Shown one piece after another: positions 33,240 to 45,985 of a stretch of 64,000 nt of DNA. The translations under genes and the position numbers were made by a program. A model generated the notes under the pieces. The model saw nothing but the letters and a program-made list of their open reading frames with translations. It searched no databases and was not told the origin of the DNA. The DNA is from Isoetes taiwanensis (taxonomy: Eukaryota > Streptophyta > Lycopodiopsida > Isoetales > Isoetaceae). How positions within the stretch are numbered: position 1 is the stretch's first letter; each line of letters opens with the position of its first letter. The stretch is from NCBI GenBank assembly GCA_021234155.1, contig JAJEKV010000049.1:8404036-8468035 (forward strand), read 5' to 3'.

Positions 33240-34465
33240 CCCGCAGTGGATTTGTTGTGAGTTAGAAACGGAGATTCTCGGAACCAATTCCTATTCTTAG
33301 TTCTTCTTTGGGAGAAAGACATTCCTAGTTATGTTCTCATTAATGCTCTGCAATATCTTACTTCCTAACACCAGTCTCTGATGATTTCTATCTCGGTTGC
33401 TTGCTACTACTCTAACCACTATTCTCACTTGTGCCTGTACAATGTATTCAATTCAACCACAATAACAAAAACAAAAAACAATACAAAGGGAAAACAGATA
33501 ACAGAGAGATTAGTGAGATTAATGAGAAAACAGAGAACAATGGAGAACAGTACAGAGAAATGAGATTAAAAAGGGTATGATATTACAAAAACATACCTGG
33601 AAGATTTGCTGGATGAGGAGGAGGCTTCTGTGTTCGCTTCCATGTGGGTATAGTCGATCGCAAAGCGTGAATAAGGATTTGTCGGGCTGTAAATTGTATC
33701 AGGGATTAATAAGAGCCTCTAACAACAGAATATAAGTAAAAATGCACTAAAGGACTTACAGAAAAGTAAAAAGCAGCACTAAAAAGGGCCTCACTTTCTT
33801 CTCAGGCGGTAACGCCCGCTCGAACACTCAATCTGCGCGAGAACTTCGGCGCTGGAAGCGTCCTGATCCGTCGACCAAGCTGCTGTCATAAGATGGCCTT
33901 GGAATCGCTCGGTTCGATCGATCGCCTGATCCGAAAAGCGGGCGCTTAAGGAAAACACAGAGCTCGAAGAGTAATCAGAGAAAACAGGGGAGGAAGAATG
34001 GTCGGGGGGGGAGAGGAAGAGGGTGCAGTTAATTCTAGCTGCACCCTCGAACCTCGTAAAAGTGCAATAATAAACTTCTGTCACGTGTGGGCCATGCCCT
34101 CCATGACGTGGCAGTCCGGATTGCTGACATGGCCACGCTTTCAGCCTCTGAAGAGGCGCCACGTGGCCATGGCAAGATATGAAAGGTTAAGTTATATATT
34201 TATATATGTTATCTTATGTATTTAATATGGTTTCAATGGTTGAATAGTTTCAATGGTTATATATGGTTACAATGTTTACATATGGTTTAGAATAAGTATG
34301 GTTGTATGCTTTAATATGGTTATATGATTTTAGTTAATATGGTTGTATGATTTAATATGGTTATATTTAATATGTTTGTATGGATTTATATGGTTCATAT
34401 GGTTATATTTGTGGTGTTTGGGGCTATATGGTTTTAATGTGAGCTTTTTCATTCAGGGAGCATGT
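33240..34465. other. Upstream region of the putative transposase
   Basis: No gene is recognised. 34185-34440 is a run of GGTTATAT, ATATGGTT and TTTAATATGGTT microsatellite-like repeats immediately before the transposase reading frame. Confidence 0.5.
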
Positions 34466-34469
34466 GAGA

Positions 34470-37389
34470 TGAGTAAAATGGAGCCAAGGAAGTCCAGCAG
34501 AGGCCATTGCCCTAGGCTCCAATGGAGGAAGATGGGTTGCCTTTTGTTGCACCCTTGCAACCAGACGGTATTTGCAGAGGGCATAATAACTGCAGTTGAT
34601 CCATTTGATAGTGTGAATGATGAGAGGCTGGGAGATGAACATCTTGGAGTTGGCATTGTGAAGCTTCTTATCGAAGTTGATACAATCATGTCCCGTGGAA
34701 GCTCTAGTGATTGCATTGTGTGCTCGTGGTCTTTGGAGTCCCAAGCTCGGGATTGAGATGGCCAATTAGATATATTACACACAAGAATGGTGATACTCTA
34801 GAATGCCCTACTGAACTACACACCCCAAGGCCCACCCAGGGCCATGTGGAAGATTTGGTGGTCGATGAGCATCCTTTGATCACAAGGAAGAGACGCTATG
34901 TCTTTCATAAAAGGCAGCCAAGGGTGCCCAAGAGGCCTAGAAGTGACAAATATTTAGAAAGGATGGAAAGTATGGCACCAACCAAAAGAAAACCCGGAGG
35001 CAATTAGGGGACAAGAGTGTTGCAACCTAGATTGCACGTCAAGCATTAAATGTGGATGACCTCGCGGATAAGGTCCCAATACATTGGACAGCTTCAAAAA
35101 GATAGGATTAATTTCATTTACTCCTTGTGTAGGAATTCCAGCTATGATGAAAACACAGGACGGCTACTATATCAATTGAGGGGCATGAAGGTATGTATGA
35201 GAGCATTGAGATGGATTCTTGGGGTGAGCAAGTCTTCATTTTACAGATACTGGGAGTAGGTTAGAAAAGGGCACAGTTTGTTCCAACATGGTAATGCACT
35301 CACTTTGAAACCTAGAGCAAATACTCTAAAGGCCATTGCAGTCTTCGAGAGCTTTGTGAGATACATGTCTCAATCTATGCCCCACAAGTCGAAGGTGAAC
35401 GAGCACGGTGTGCGAGTGGTGCAAAGAGTGCTGCCACAACACTATATCCAAAAGGAGTGCCTTAAGGAGGTCAACTCCATCCTGGAAACTACTAGAGGTA
35501 GGCCTCTTTCTCAATCACATTTCAGCAAGTTATGGAGCACTCACTTCTCAGACGTGAGTGTCCTACAACACATGCCATTCTCAAAGTGCAACACTTGCAT
35601 TCAACTCAAGGATACACTTGCATCAACTGCAATAGAGAAAGAAAGAATGGCAATTAGGGAGCAATTTGCAGATCACCAAAGGGACCAAATATCATGTAGA
35701 CAAATGTATTGGCGATTGGAGGGAGAACATTTTCCGAGATGCAGCCAGGACAAATTTTTGTGCATAATTCATGATAAGATGGACCAACACAAGACTTTCT
35801 TGCCAAAGCTAGATCCTTTACCCAAAGCGTTGTCAAAACGCCGATTCGATGAAAGTAAGTCCAAAAGGTGTATTAACACATGGTCATGGAACCGAACATA
35901 TGGTCATTTTGTGCTTGATCTATGGAGAGATGATCCATCCAAACTTCCATGTGAGCTCTATTTTCAAGTGCCTGAGAACACTAGAGAAAGGATCGATAGA
36001 AGGGAGGAGGTATTCCCCTTCAGCACCCATTTTTGAGGCTTTGATGGATGATCAACCGCTTTGTTACCAAAGGCAGATAAAAAAGCTCACATCCAAGGTG
36101 TCTAGTGAATCAAGGAGGACTTGGGATGATTTCCCCTTACTTGAGAAATCACCGCCGAGGAGCTATGTGTTCCCGGGCTTGGACAACCTGTTGGAAAGAA
36201 AACAAGAATAGATGGATGTTTGGGGCAATGTCATACTTGGACGCTAAAGTGGGAGTATTCAAAGTTGTGAAAGTGGGATTCATGATGGTTGGGCATACGC
36301 ATGATGATATAGATGGATTCTTTGGAACTTTCTCCACCAAGCTCAAGAGAGAAAACGTGACCACTCTCCCTGAACTAATGGATGTGTTTGAGAGCTGCAT
36401 TGACCCCAACCCAATGGCTTTCTTGATGGATGAGGTTGCAGATTGGAAATCATTTGTAGAAGGATACTTGCTAGATGGTAAGGACCGGTTGACAGACACA
36501 CAAAAGCCACTTCGGTTCAAGTTTTGGGTTAGGGATGGAATACCAATCATGCAATATAAGTGGAGACCAGGTGACAAGTTGTGGATGCCCTGCACAAGGT
36601 ATCGAAGTTGTGGCAAAGGGGTGCTGCTTTGGTGAAGTTCTCATTCCTAAAGGGCAGCCAAAACCACTACCTCCCTTCAAGACAGGTCAAAGACTCTAGC
36701 CAATTGGTGAAGGGCATCAAGGATTACATAACGCACACTGGGATGATGTTCGAAATGGAAAGCACACCTCCACTCTTAAGAAAAATCAAATGGACTCCCT
36801 AATCAAGTACTGGGAGAAAGTTGTGACATGCTTAGAAACTGAATGACCATGTGGGAGGGAGCTAAGAGACGGGTTCTTGCCAGAGTCAAGATGGGAGGGT
36901 TCTCAAGGTGCAAGCACGTCTAAGAATGCTCACTTGGGTCCCAACAAGGGTTCCAAGTGGTTTGTGGGAAGTAAGGCCTCAAAGCCGAAGTGGTTTGATC
37001 TTCCTGAGTGGGATCCCTTTGAGGACATCAAGGAAGGATACTTTGTGCTAGTAAGGCCTGATGATGAGGACTGTCCAATATGGTTAGGGGTGGCACTCTC
37101 TGATGTAACCACCACTATGCCTGATGGAGAGGAGTTGCGTCCTGGATTCCAAATTCAATATTGGGAGCCCATTGGGAGACACAAGAAGGGCAACTTGAAG
37201 GAGCAATACACTGACTGCTGGGAGAAGAAGTGGAGGGCAATTATCTTGAGACCCTCAAAGGAGGGAATTGGTGGAGTGTGTGGTATGGTCATATCCAAGT
37301 TCTCACATTGCAAAAGACAACACACACAAGATCCCAAGAAGGGAGATGGACAAGGCCATGAGCAACCTCCATGCTATATCATTGTATGA
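34470..37389 (+). pseudogene. DUF7869-like putative transposase of the giant element
   Basis: Blocks in order: MSKMEPRKSSRGHCPRLQW; a basic segment KRRYVFHKRQPRVPKRPR; VCMRALRWILGVSKSSFYRY (helix-turn-helix-like); KCNTCIQLKD; FLCIIHDKMDQHKTFLP; VFPGLDN then CWKENKNRWMF in the next frame; VGFMMVGHTHDDIDGFFGTFS; and a C-terminal module GYFVLVRPDDEDCPIWLGVA ending at 37389. The DKMDQ, DN(C)WKENKN and GHTHDDID motifs recur in eukaryotic DUF7869-type proteins and plausibly supply acidic residues of an RNase H-like fold. Breaks: frame changes at ~34750, ~35080, ~36000, 36188 and ~36590, and TAG at ~35258 (YWE*VRKG). At 36188 a single extra C before TGTTGG splits DN from CWKENKN. The gene ends 181 bp before the right terminal repeat, which supports its belonging to the element. 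Confidence 0.65.
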
Positions 37390-37570
37390 GGGTACATAAT
37401 ATTGAGAAGTTTTAAAACTTTCTCAACTAGTGGTTTGTAAAATTTATGAGGAAAACAAGTAACCCATTTCTATGTGTGTCATGTGTAATTCTATTCAAGC
37501 AATCAATTCAGAAATTTCTTTTACGGTGTGTGAGTCCCATTTTCAGTCCGAGTCCCAAAATTCAAGATTT

Positions 37571-37595
37571 GTCCCACTTTAATTAAATGCGACTT
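37571..37595 (-). repeat. Right terminal inverted repeat
   Basis: Its reverse complement begins AAGTCGCATTTAATTAAAGT and matches the left end over 25 bp with one mismatch. Further GGGACT/AGTCCC strings lie just inside at ~37533 and 37550. Confidence 0.9.
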
Positions 37596-37599
37596 AGAT
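37596..37599. repeat. Target-site duplication AGAT, right copy
   Basis: It is followed by ACGTCAGCAACACC, which is the sequence that continues the unit in uninterrupted copies B and C. Confidence 0.85.
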
Positions 37600-40500
37600 A
37601 CGTCAGCAACACCTAAGCTCAGTCCAAGGTCCTAGGTTAAACCTAGAAACTGGAGTAACATTAAAAAACCCTTTTGGTCTGTTTGCCTAAAAACAACCAG
37701 ACTTTAAGCCTATTAGCCCGTATGGATCTAATAGCCTTCAACTTGCAGTCCTAGATATGACTAGGTGTATGTCATATCATAGGCCTTGAACATAGCTATG
37801 AAATTACACAAGATTCCAAGATAAGAAAAACATTTTGTTATTTGACCAACAACTTACGATTTAAAATGATAATACAGCAAGAATCATAACAATTATTGTA
37901 GCATAAACCATCAAGGTTCTCATATATGTTAGAGCTATTAGCAAAAGCTAATGTATGGACAGATTTGAATCACTATTTCCAAGTAGAACTTAGCGAAAGG
38001 CATTTTATTATTTCATATAGTCAAGTAGAAGTAGAAAAAGCAACAAACCTTGCTCAACATAGCTAAAATAACCCACATAGCTTTGGGCCATAAAACCCCA
38101 CCAACATAAAGATAGAGTTTAACGACTTCACCAAATATTCTCTCGCAGCAAATTGAGCAATAATTTTGCTCGGTTTCAAACCATAACATCACCATATGCG
38201 GGGATAAGTTCGGTTACCCGCATGTCAACCATTCAAGAATTAGCCCGAGAAGGGTAATCTCAAAAGGACAAACAGTAAGAAAGAACCTATCCGCTTAACG
38301 CCTTTCAACATATTTTAAGCAATGTAAAAATAAAAAGTACATTAATAAACAATAGGCAATCAGAACTATCCCATTATGGGGTGACAAATAACGCGAGGGC
38401 ATATATCAAGTTAAGACAAACCACATTGCCTTGAGTTATTTTACAAATACCATTTAAATCCGGATGTTCAAGTGTTTACGTCCACCTAACGTATCCGGCC
38501 AGCCAGGATCTTTAGGATAGAAAGTAAGCGGTTAACATAAGAAAGATAGATAACTACCCTTGCAACTCTATAAAGGATAACATTAAAAACAAATGACTAA
38601 TGTCTTAAGTCCTATGCTCACACACAAGGGTGATGTTAGGTCTACATAAAGTGTAACATGCACAAAATAATACAACGAAATCGAGCAATTGGACAATATC
38701 TTTACACAAATTTCTCATAACTATGTAGGGCAAATGTGTGGCAATAGAACAACGACCTAGCTATCTATCTTCCGCAAATATGTACAGGAAGATTATTACT
38801 AGAAATGAAAGCGCAATACCATAGAGAAGGTGGATTTGAAATATTAAATCATTTGCATTATGCAAATAACTTGGCTTACGAAAATAATCAAGAACAAGAA
38901 GAAAGATATAGCTAGCTTAAAGACATAATATATGAAGACCTGGGGAACATGTTGAGAAGATTTTAAGACCCGGGTCCATAAAAAAGTCGAAAAGCAGATT
39001 AACACTTAGACCAACAATCACCCAAACAGTCACACGCTGCAGAAAGCGAGAGATCGTAATGATGTATATAATGTAAAGGAACTGAAATTATCCAAGAAGA
39101 CTGATATAATAAACTATCAAGTAATCTATACATAAAACACATAGAAGTTTATGAAAATGGGTTAGAGAAAACTCTAATTACTAGAATCGAAAGGATAAGA
39201 AATGGACACATATATTAACATTTGTGGTAAACCTGATTGTCCTTCGTATCCCAGCTGTGGACTAGTTGGAACATGGTCTATTGCAAAGAATGATTACATC
39301 CTCAAAGATTTGTGATAAATTACGAAGATCCTTATCGGTTCTAGAACTTCCTTGCCGCTTATAGATTCGAATTTTAATGCATGTCCAAGGTGGCTTTGAT
39401 GAAGTTCCCTTTACGTCTACCCATAGACATAGCTCAAAGCCCGAGTCTATCACGGTAGACAAGCTCGATTACACACAAATGAGAGTAAAAATATGAACTG
39501 AAAGGAAACCTTAAATAGAAGTAATTGGAAGCAGCAATTCGGAGAACACATCCAAATGGGTCCATGTAGCAATCAGATATCTGAGCAAGCGGCATAAGAT
39601 AAGGCATTCCGGCCATGTAATCTTGCAAGCGGCATAAGATAAGGCATTCCAGCCATTAAACCCTAAAGGTTACAGTTCACAATTTTACATATGACCTAAG
39701 AAAAATGAATGAAAAATGTTTAGGGGGTTGGATCTTTTCCTCAAGCACTATTATCCTTAGCAATATGATCAAAATGTTGAAGATTGACACCCATGAAAGA
39801 ATATATGGTCAATCATATTATAGGCTCTAATCGCAAACCAAAGATACAAGACCAAGTTTTATAATCAATGCTAAGCAGGATAGAGGTAAACAGGAAGTAA
39901 AGAAATATCACCCATATGTTAATATGTTAATGTACAAGAAATAACCATAAGCCATAATTTTGAGCAGATAACTAACTCCATAATTAGCATAAGCTAAGGA
40001 TATATTCCTTTAGAAAATAATATATACATAAAAAAATCCTTCCTCCTACCTCAGATTAGGAGGTCCCTATATTCAGTCACTAAGAAATGACTAAAACATA
40101 AGTTGGAACAGGGAGAGTAGGGCCCTGTTGCAACACAGGGACCCTACCCAACCCATAAAAATCTACTCTAGAGTTTATAATGACTGTACTTACGTGATGG
40201 ATTTGAGAATTCTCCTCATGTCTTCTATGTCGAGAGGTAGTCCAGGAAAGGTTTTGTGTTTCAATGCTGTGAGTACAATCCTGAGAATGACCTTCCTTAA
40301 GAAACAATTATTGCGAAAGGCATTGCTCAACTTACTTAAGTCTTCTCGTCATGTCTTTTATGTCAAAAGTAAGATTAGGACATTCAAAACTTTGCCAAAG
40401 ATGGAAACATGACAACGTTTGGCAAAAACAATGTCATTTGAGTAAATTCTTTTGTAGATAACCTCCTACCAAAGGAGAATTCTTCTCATAAAACCTTTGG

Positions 40501-40802
40501 AGGAATGGTTGATTTCTTTATCGACTCATTCAAAAACTTTATTATACACAATAGTAGAAATAGATCAATCGATGTGAACAATAGTATGGCGGATCAAAAT
40601 TTAAGAAATAGCCGACCTATATTCTAGAAATGCGTGCGATGATCTATTTTGGAGTTTCAATTTTTTGAAACACATAATGTCAATTTTGCCATCTTCATCT
40701 TGAGTATTATCATCTTTTTTCTGCAATCATAACAGATACGTCAGCAACACCTAAGCTCAGTCCAAGGTCCTAGGTTAAACCTAGAAACTGGAGTAACATT
40801 AA
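37600..40802. repeat. End of copy A, then copy B of the 3.14-kb unit
   Basis: 37600-37665 completes copy A. Copy B then runs from ~37665 with anchor CTTTTGGTCT at 37671. It matches copy A closely except in 38040-39600 and 40400-40620, where differences cluster at CAG/CTG sites. The frame equivalent to 6474-6788 is shortened by such a change (CAGAAAC to GGAAAC) at ~40402. Confidence 0.9.
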
Positions 40803-43800
40803 AAAACCCTTTTGGTCTGTTTGCCTAAAAACAACCAGACTTTAAGCCTATTAGCCCGTATGGATCTAATAGCCTTCAACTTGCAGTCCTAGATATGACT
40901 AGGTGTATGTCATATCATAGGCCTTGAACAGAGCTATGAAATTACACAAGATTCCAAGATAAGAAAAACATTTTGTTATTTGACCAACAACTTACGATTT
41001 AAAATGATAATACAGCAAGAATCATAACAATTATTGTAGCATAAACCATCAAGGTTCTCATATATGTTAGAGCTATTAGCAAAAGCTAATGTATGAACAG
41101 ATTTGAATCACTATTTCCAAGTAGAACTTAGCGAAAAGCATTTTATTATTTCATATAGTCAAGTAGAAGTAAAAAAAAGCAGTCAAATTGCTCAACATAG
41201 CTAAAATAACCCACATAGCCCTTGGGCCATAAAAACCCCGACCAACATAAAGATAGAGTTTAACGACTTCACCAAATATTCTCTCGCGGCTTGAGCAATA
41301 ATTTTGCTTTCGGTTTCAAACCATAACATCACCATATGCAGGGATAAGTTCGGTTACCTGCATGTCAACCATTCAAGAATTAGCCTGAGAAGGGTAATCT
41401 CAAAAGGACAAACAGGTAAGCAAAGAACCACGCCTTTCAACATATTTTAAGCAATGTAAAAATAAAAGTACATTAATAAACAATAGGCAATCAGAACTAT
41501 CCCATTATGGGGTGACAAATAACGCGAGGGCATATATCAAGTTAAGACAAACCACATTGCCTTGAGTTATTTTACGGTCACCATTTAAATCCGGATGTTC
41601 AAGTGTTTACGTCCACCGAACGCAAACGGCGGCCAGGATCTTTAGGATAGAAAGTAAGCAGTTAACATAAGAAAAGATAGATAACTACCCTTGCAACTCT
41701 ATAAAGGATAACATTAAAAACAAATGACGAATGTCTTAAGTCCGCTATGCTCACACACAAGGGTGATGTTCACTACATAAAGTGTAACATGCACAAAATA
41801 ATACAACGAAATCGAGAACGTGGACAATATCTTTACACAAATTTCTCATAACTATGTAGGGCAAATGTGTGGCAATAGAACAACGACCTAGCTATCTATC
41901 TTCTGCGAGAATATATGTAGGGAAGATTATTACTAGAAATGAAAGCGCATAATACCATAGAGAAGGTGGATTTGAAATATTAAATCATTTGCATTATGCA
42001 AATAACTTGGCTTACTTAAAATAATCAAGAACAAGAAGAAAGATATAGCGCTAGCTTAAAGACATAATATATGAAGACCTTTGAACATGTTGAGAAGATT
42101 TTAAGACCGGGTCCATAAAAAAGTCGAAAAAAGTTAACACTTAGACCAACAATCACCCAGCCAGTCACACGCCGCAGAAAGCGAGAGATCGAAACAGATG
42201 TATATAATGTAAAGGAACCGAAATTATCCAAGAAGAGCTGATATAATAAACTATCAAGTAATCTATACATAAAACACATAGAAGTTTATGAAAATGGGTT
42301 AGAGAAAACTCTAATTACTAGAATCGGAAGGATAAGAAATGGACACATATATTAACATTTGTGGTAAACCCGATTGTCCTTCGTGTATCCAGGTCGTGGA
42401 CTAGTTGGAACATGGTCTATTGCAACAATAGTTACATCCTCGGCATTTGTGATAAATTCTGAAAGATCCTTATCAGTTCTAGAACTTCCTTGCCGTTATA
42501 GATTCAATTTTAATGCATGTCCAGTGTGGCTTTGATGAAGTTCCCTTTCGTCTACCCATAGACATAGCTCAAAGCCCGAGTCTATCACGGTAGACAAGCT
42601 CGATTACACACAAATGAGAGTAAAAATATGAACCGAAAGGAAACCTTAAATAGAAGTAATTGGAAGCGTGCAATTCCGGAGAACACATCCAAATGGTCCA
42701 TGTAGCAAATCAGCGATATTCCGAGCAAGCGGCATAAAGATAAGGCATTCCGGCCATGTAATCTTGCAAGCGGCATAAGATAAGGCATTCCAGCCATTAA
42801 ACCCTAAAGGTTACAGTTCACAATTTTACATATGACCTAAGAAAAATGAATGAAAAATGTTTAAGGGGTTGGATCTTTTCCTCAAGCACTATTATCCTTA
42901 GCAATATGATCAAAATGTTGAAGATTGACACCCATGAAAGAATATATGGTCAATCATATTATAGGCTCTAATCGCAAACCAAAGATACAAGACCAAGTTT
43001 TATAATCAATGCTAAGCAGGATAGAGGTAAACAGGAAGTAAAGAAATATCACCCATATGTTAATATGTTAATGTACAAGAAATAACCATAAGCCATAATT
43101 TTGAGGAGATAACTAACTCCATAATTAGCATAAGCTAAGGATATATTCCTTTAGAAAATAATATATACATAAAAAAATCCTTCCTCCTACCTCAGATTAG
43201 GAGGTCCCTATATTCAGTCACTAAGAAATGACTAAAACATAAGTTGGAACAGGGAGAGTAGGGCCCTGTTGCAACACAGGGACCCTACCCAACCCATAAA
43301 AATCTACTCTAGAGTTTATAATGACTGTACTTACGTGATGGATTTGAGAATTCTCCTCATGTCTTCTATGTCGAGAGGTAGTCCAGGAAAGGTTTTGTGT
43401 TTCAATGCTGTGAGTACAATCCTGAGAATGACCTTCCTTAAGAAACAATTATTGCGAAAGGCATTGCTCAACTTACTTAAGTCTTCTCGTCATGTCTTTT
43501 ATGTCAAAAGTAAGATTAGGACATTCAAAACTTTGCCAAAGATCAGAAACATGACACTGTTTGGCAAAAACAATGTCATTTGAGTATAAGAATTCTTTTG
43601 TAGATAACCTCCTACCAAAGGAGAATTCTTCTCATAAAAACCTTTGGAGGAATGGTTGATTTCTTTATCCAGCTCATTCAAAAAAACTTTATTATACACA
43701 ATAGTAAAATAGATCAATCGATGAACAATAGTAGCGGATCAAAAGAATTTAAGAAATAACTGACCTATATTCTAGAAATCGTACGATGATCATATTTTGG

Positions 43801-43950
43801 AGTTTCAATTTTTTGAAACACATAATGTCAATTTTGCCATCTTCATCTTGAGTATTATCATCTTTTTTCTGCAATCATAACAGATACGTCAGCAACACCT
43901 AAGCTCAGTCCAAGGTCCTAGGTTAAACCTAGAAACTGGAGTAACATTAA
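40803..43950. repeat. Copy C of the 3.14-kb unit
   Basis: Anchor at 40809; 3148 bp to the next anchor. Differences from copy A cluster at CAG/CTG sites in ~41170-42800, while ~42840-43950 is almost identical to copy A. Compared with copy A it lacks the TATCCGGCTTA segment near 41430, as does copy D, so C and D share a deletion. Confidence 0.9.
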
Positions 43951-45221
43951 AAAACCCTTTTGGTCTGTTTGCCTAAAAACAACCAGACTTTAAGCCTATT
44001 AGCCCGTATGGATCTAATAGCCTTCAACTTGCAGTCCTAGATATGACTAGGTGTATGTCATATCATAGGCCTTGAACAGAGCTATGAAATTACACAAGAT
44101 TCCAAGATAAGAAAAACATTTTGTTATTTGACCAACAACTTACGATTTAAAATGATAATATAGCAAGAATCATAACAATTATATTGTAGCATAAACCATC
44201 AAGGTTCTCATATATGTTAGAGCTATTAGCAAAAGCTAATGTATGAACAGATTTGAATCACTATTTCCAAGTAGAACTTAGCGAAAAGCATTTTATTATT
44301 TCATATAGTCAAGTAGAAGTAGAAAAAGCAGTCAAATTGCTCAACATAGCTAAAATAACCCACATAGCCTGTGGCCATAAAAACTGACCAACATAAAGAT
44401 AGAGTTTAACGACTTCACCAAATATTCTCTCGCAGCTTGAGCAATAATTTTGCTCAGTTTCAAACCATAACATCACCATATGCAGGGATAAGTTCGGTTA
44501 CCTGCATGTCAACCATTCAAGAATTAGCCTGAGAAGGGTAATCTCAAAAGGACAAACAGGTAAGCAAAGAACCACGCCTTTCAACATATTTTAAGCAATG
44601 TAAAAATAAAAGTACATTAATAAACAATAGGCAATCAGAACTATCCCATTATGGGGTGACAAATAACGCGAGGGCATATATCAAGTTAAGACAAACCACA
44701 TTGCCTTGAGTTATTTTACAGTCACCATTTAAATCCAGATGTTCAAGTGTTTCTGTCCACGAACAGACAGCAGCAGGATCTTTAGGATAGAAAGTAAGCA
44801 GTTAACATAAGAAAGATAGATAACTACCCTTGCAACTCTATAAAGGATAACATTAAAAAACAAATGATGAATGTCTTAAGTCTGCTATGCTCACACACAA
44901 GGGTGATGTTCAGTCTACATAAAGTGTAACATGCACAAAATAATACAACGAAATCAGAACAGGTGGACAATATCTTTACACAAATTTCTCATAACTATGT
45001 AGGGCAAATGTGTGGCAATAGAACAACGACCTAGCTATCTATCTTCTGCAGAATATGTACAGGAAGATTATTACTAGAAATGAAAGCAGACAATACCATA
45101 GAGAAGGTGGATTTGAAATATTAAATCATTTGCATTATGCAAATAACTTGGCTTACGGAAATAATCAAGAACAAGAAGAAAGATATAGCGCTAGCTTAAA
45201 GACATAATATATGAAGACTGG
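43951..45221. repeat. Copy D of the 3.14-kb unit, truncated
   Basis: It follows copy A almost without difference from anchor 43957 until ATGAAGACTGGG at ~45221, which corresponds to ~5287 in copy A, and then breaks into unrelated sequence. This is the right edge of the array. Confidence 0.9.
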
Positions 45222-45985
45222 GCCAAAACTAGAGCCAAAACGTGTCAAAATGCATTTGTCTAAGTTTTGTTGAAGATCAAGGAGAGGTGAACCAGTGTGG
45301 ACTGTGGTAAGGTAAGCTATGCCAACCACTCCCTCTTTAGGTGTTTTCTCGCCGTACTTGAGCAACTAATTCTTTTAGATAATCATGCATATTCTTTAAT
45401 TGTTCGTGCCCACCATTTCTTGCTTTACTTCAGTTACCTCATTCTCCGTGGACGCAAAAAAACCTATTCTATTCTATTTTATAAAAGCTCTAGAGCCTTT
45501 GCATGTCACTTTGAGATACATAAAGGCTTGAACCATTAAAATTAACATTTAAAAATAGAAGCTCTCCAGCTTTTGCATGCCACAAATACAAAGGTCTTGA
45601 ACCTTAAAAAATAGGAGCAAAATACGCCCATCATGGATGCACTCATTAGTACACCTAATGAAATATTGTTACTAAACCATATAAAAACCATCTTAAAGGA
45701 ATATGATACTAAATAGGCAAGGTGGTTTTCCTGTAGTTGGTGCAAGTTGGCTGGTCCTCTGGGTGGATAAAGGTCCTCTTAACAGTCCATAACATTGTCT
45801 AAAGAAAAGCCTAAGCCTCTCCATCATGCTGCCATCCCAGGCTCCATCCTTTAGCCTGTTTAGATAGACGCACTACATCTGCCACTCAAGCACATCGACG
45901 ATGTTATGCTGAGGAATATTTTGAATGTTCATCAAATTTTATTGGAAATGAAAAATAGCATAATGCCAAAGAGTACAATTCAAAA
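45222..45985. other. Intergenic DNA, no gene recognised
   Basis: Short frames only. ~45480-45540 and ~45540-45600 share diverged strings (AGCTCTAGAGCCTTTGCATG and AGCTCTCCAGCTTTTGCATG), an old local duplication. Confidence 0.4.

Larger units (their letters stand above)
7091..37595. mobile_element. Proposed 30.5-kb DNA transposon with AAGTCG termini
   Basis: The termini are 25-bp inverted repeats with one mismatch, flanked by AGAT on both sides. The insertion sits inside copy A of a tandem array, so the empty site is visible in neighbouring copies. Removing 30505 bp plus 4 bp gives a 3150-bp unit, in line with 3138 and 3148. Inside are palindrome families near both ends, a plus-strand DUF7869-like putative transposase reading toward the right end, a minus-strand gene with an FCP1-like C-terminal part, and a nested CACTA element. 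Without the CACTA the element would be ~13.3 kb. That the DUF7869-like protein mobilises it is inference from position and composition. The superfamily is not identified. Confidence 0.85.
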
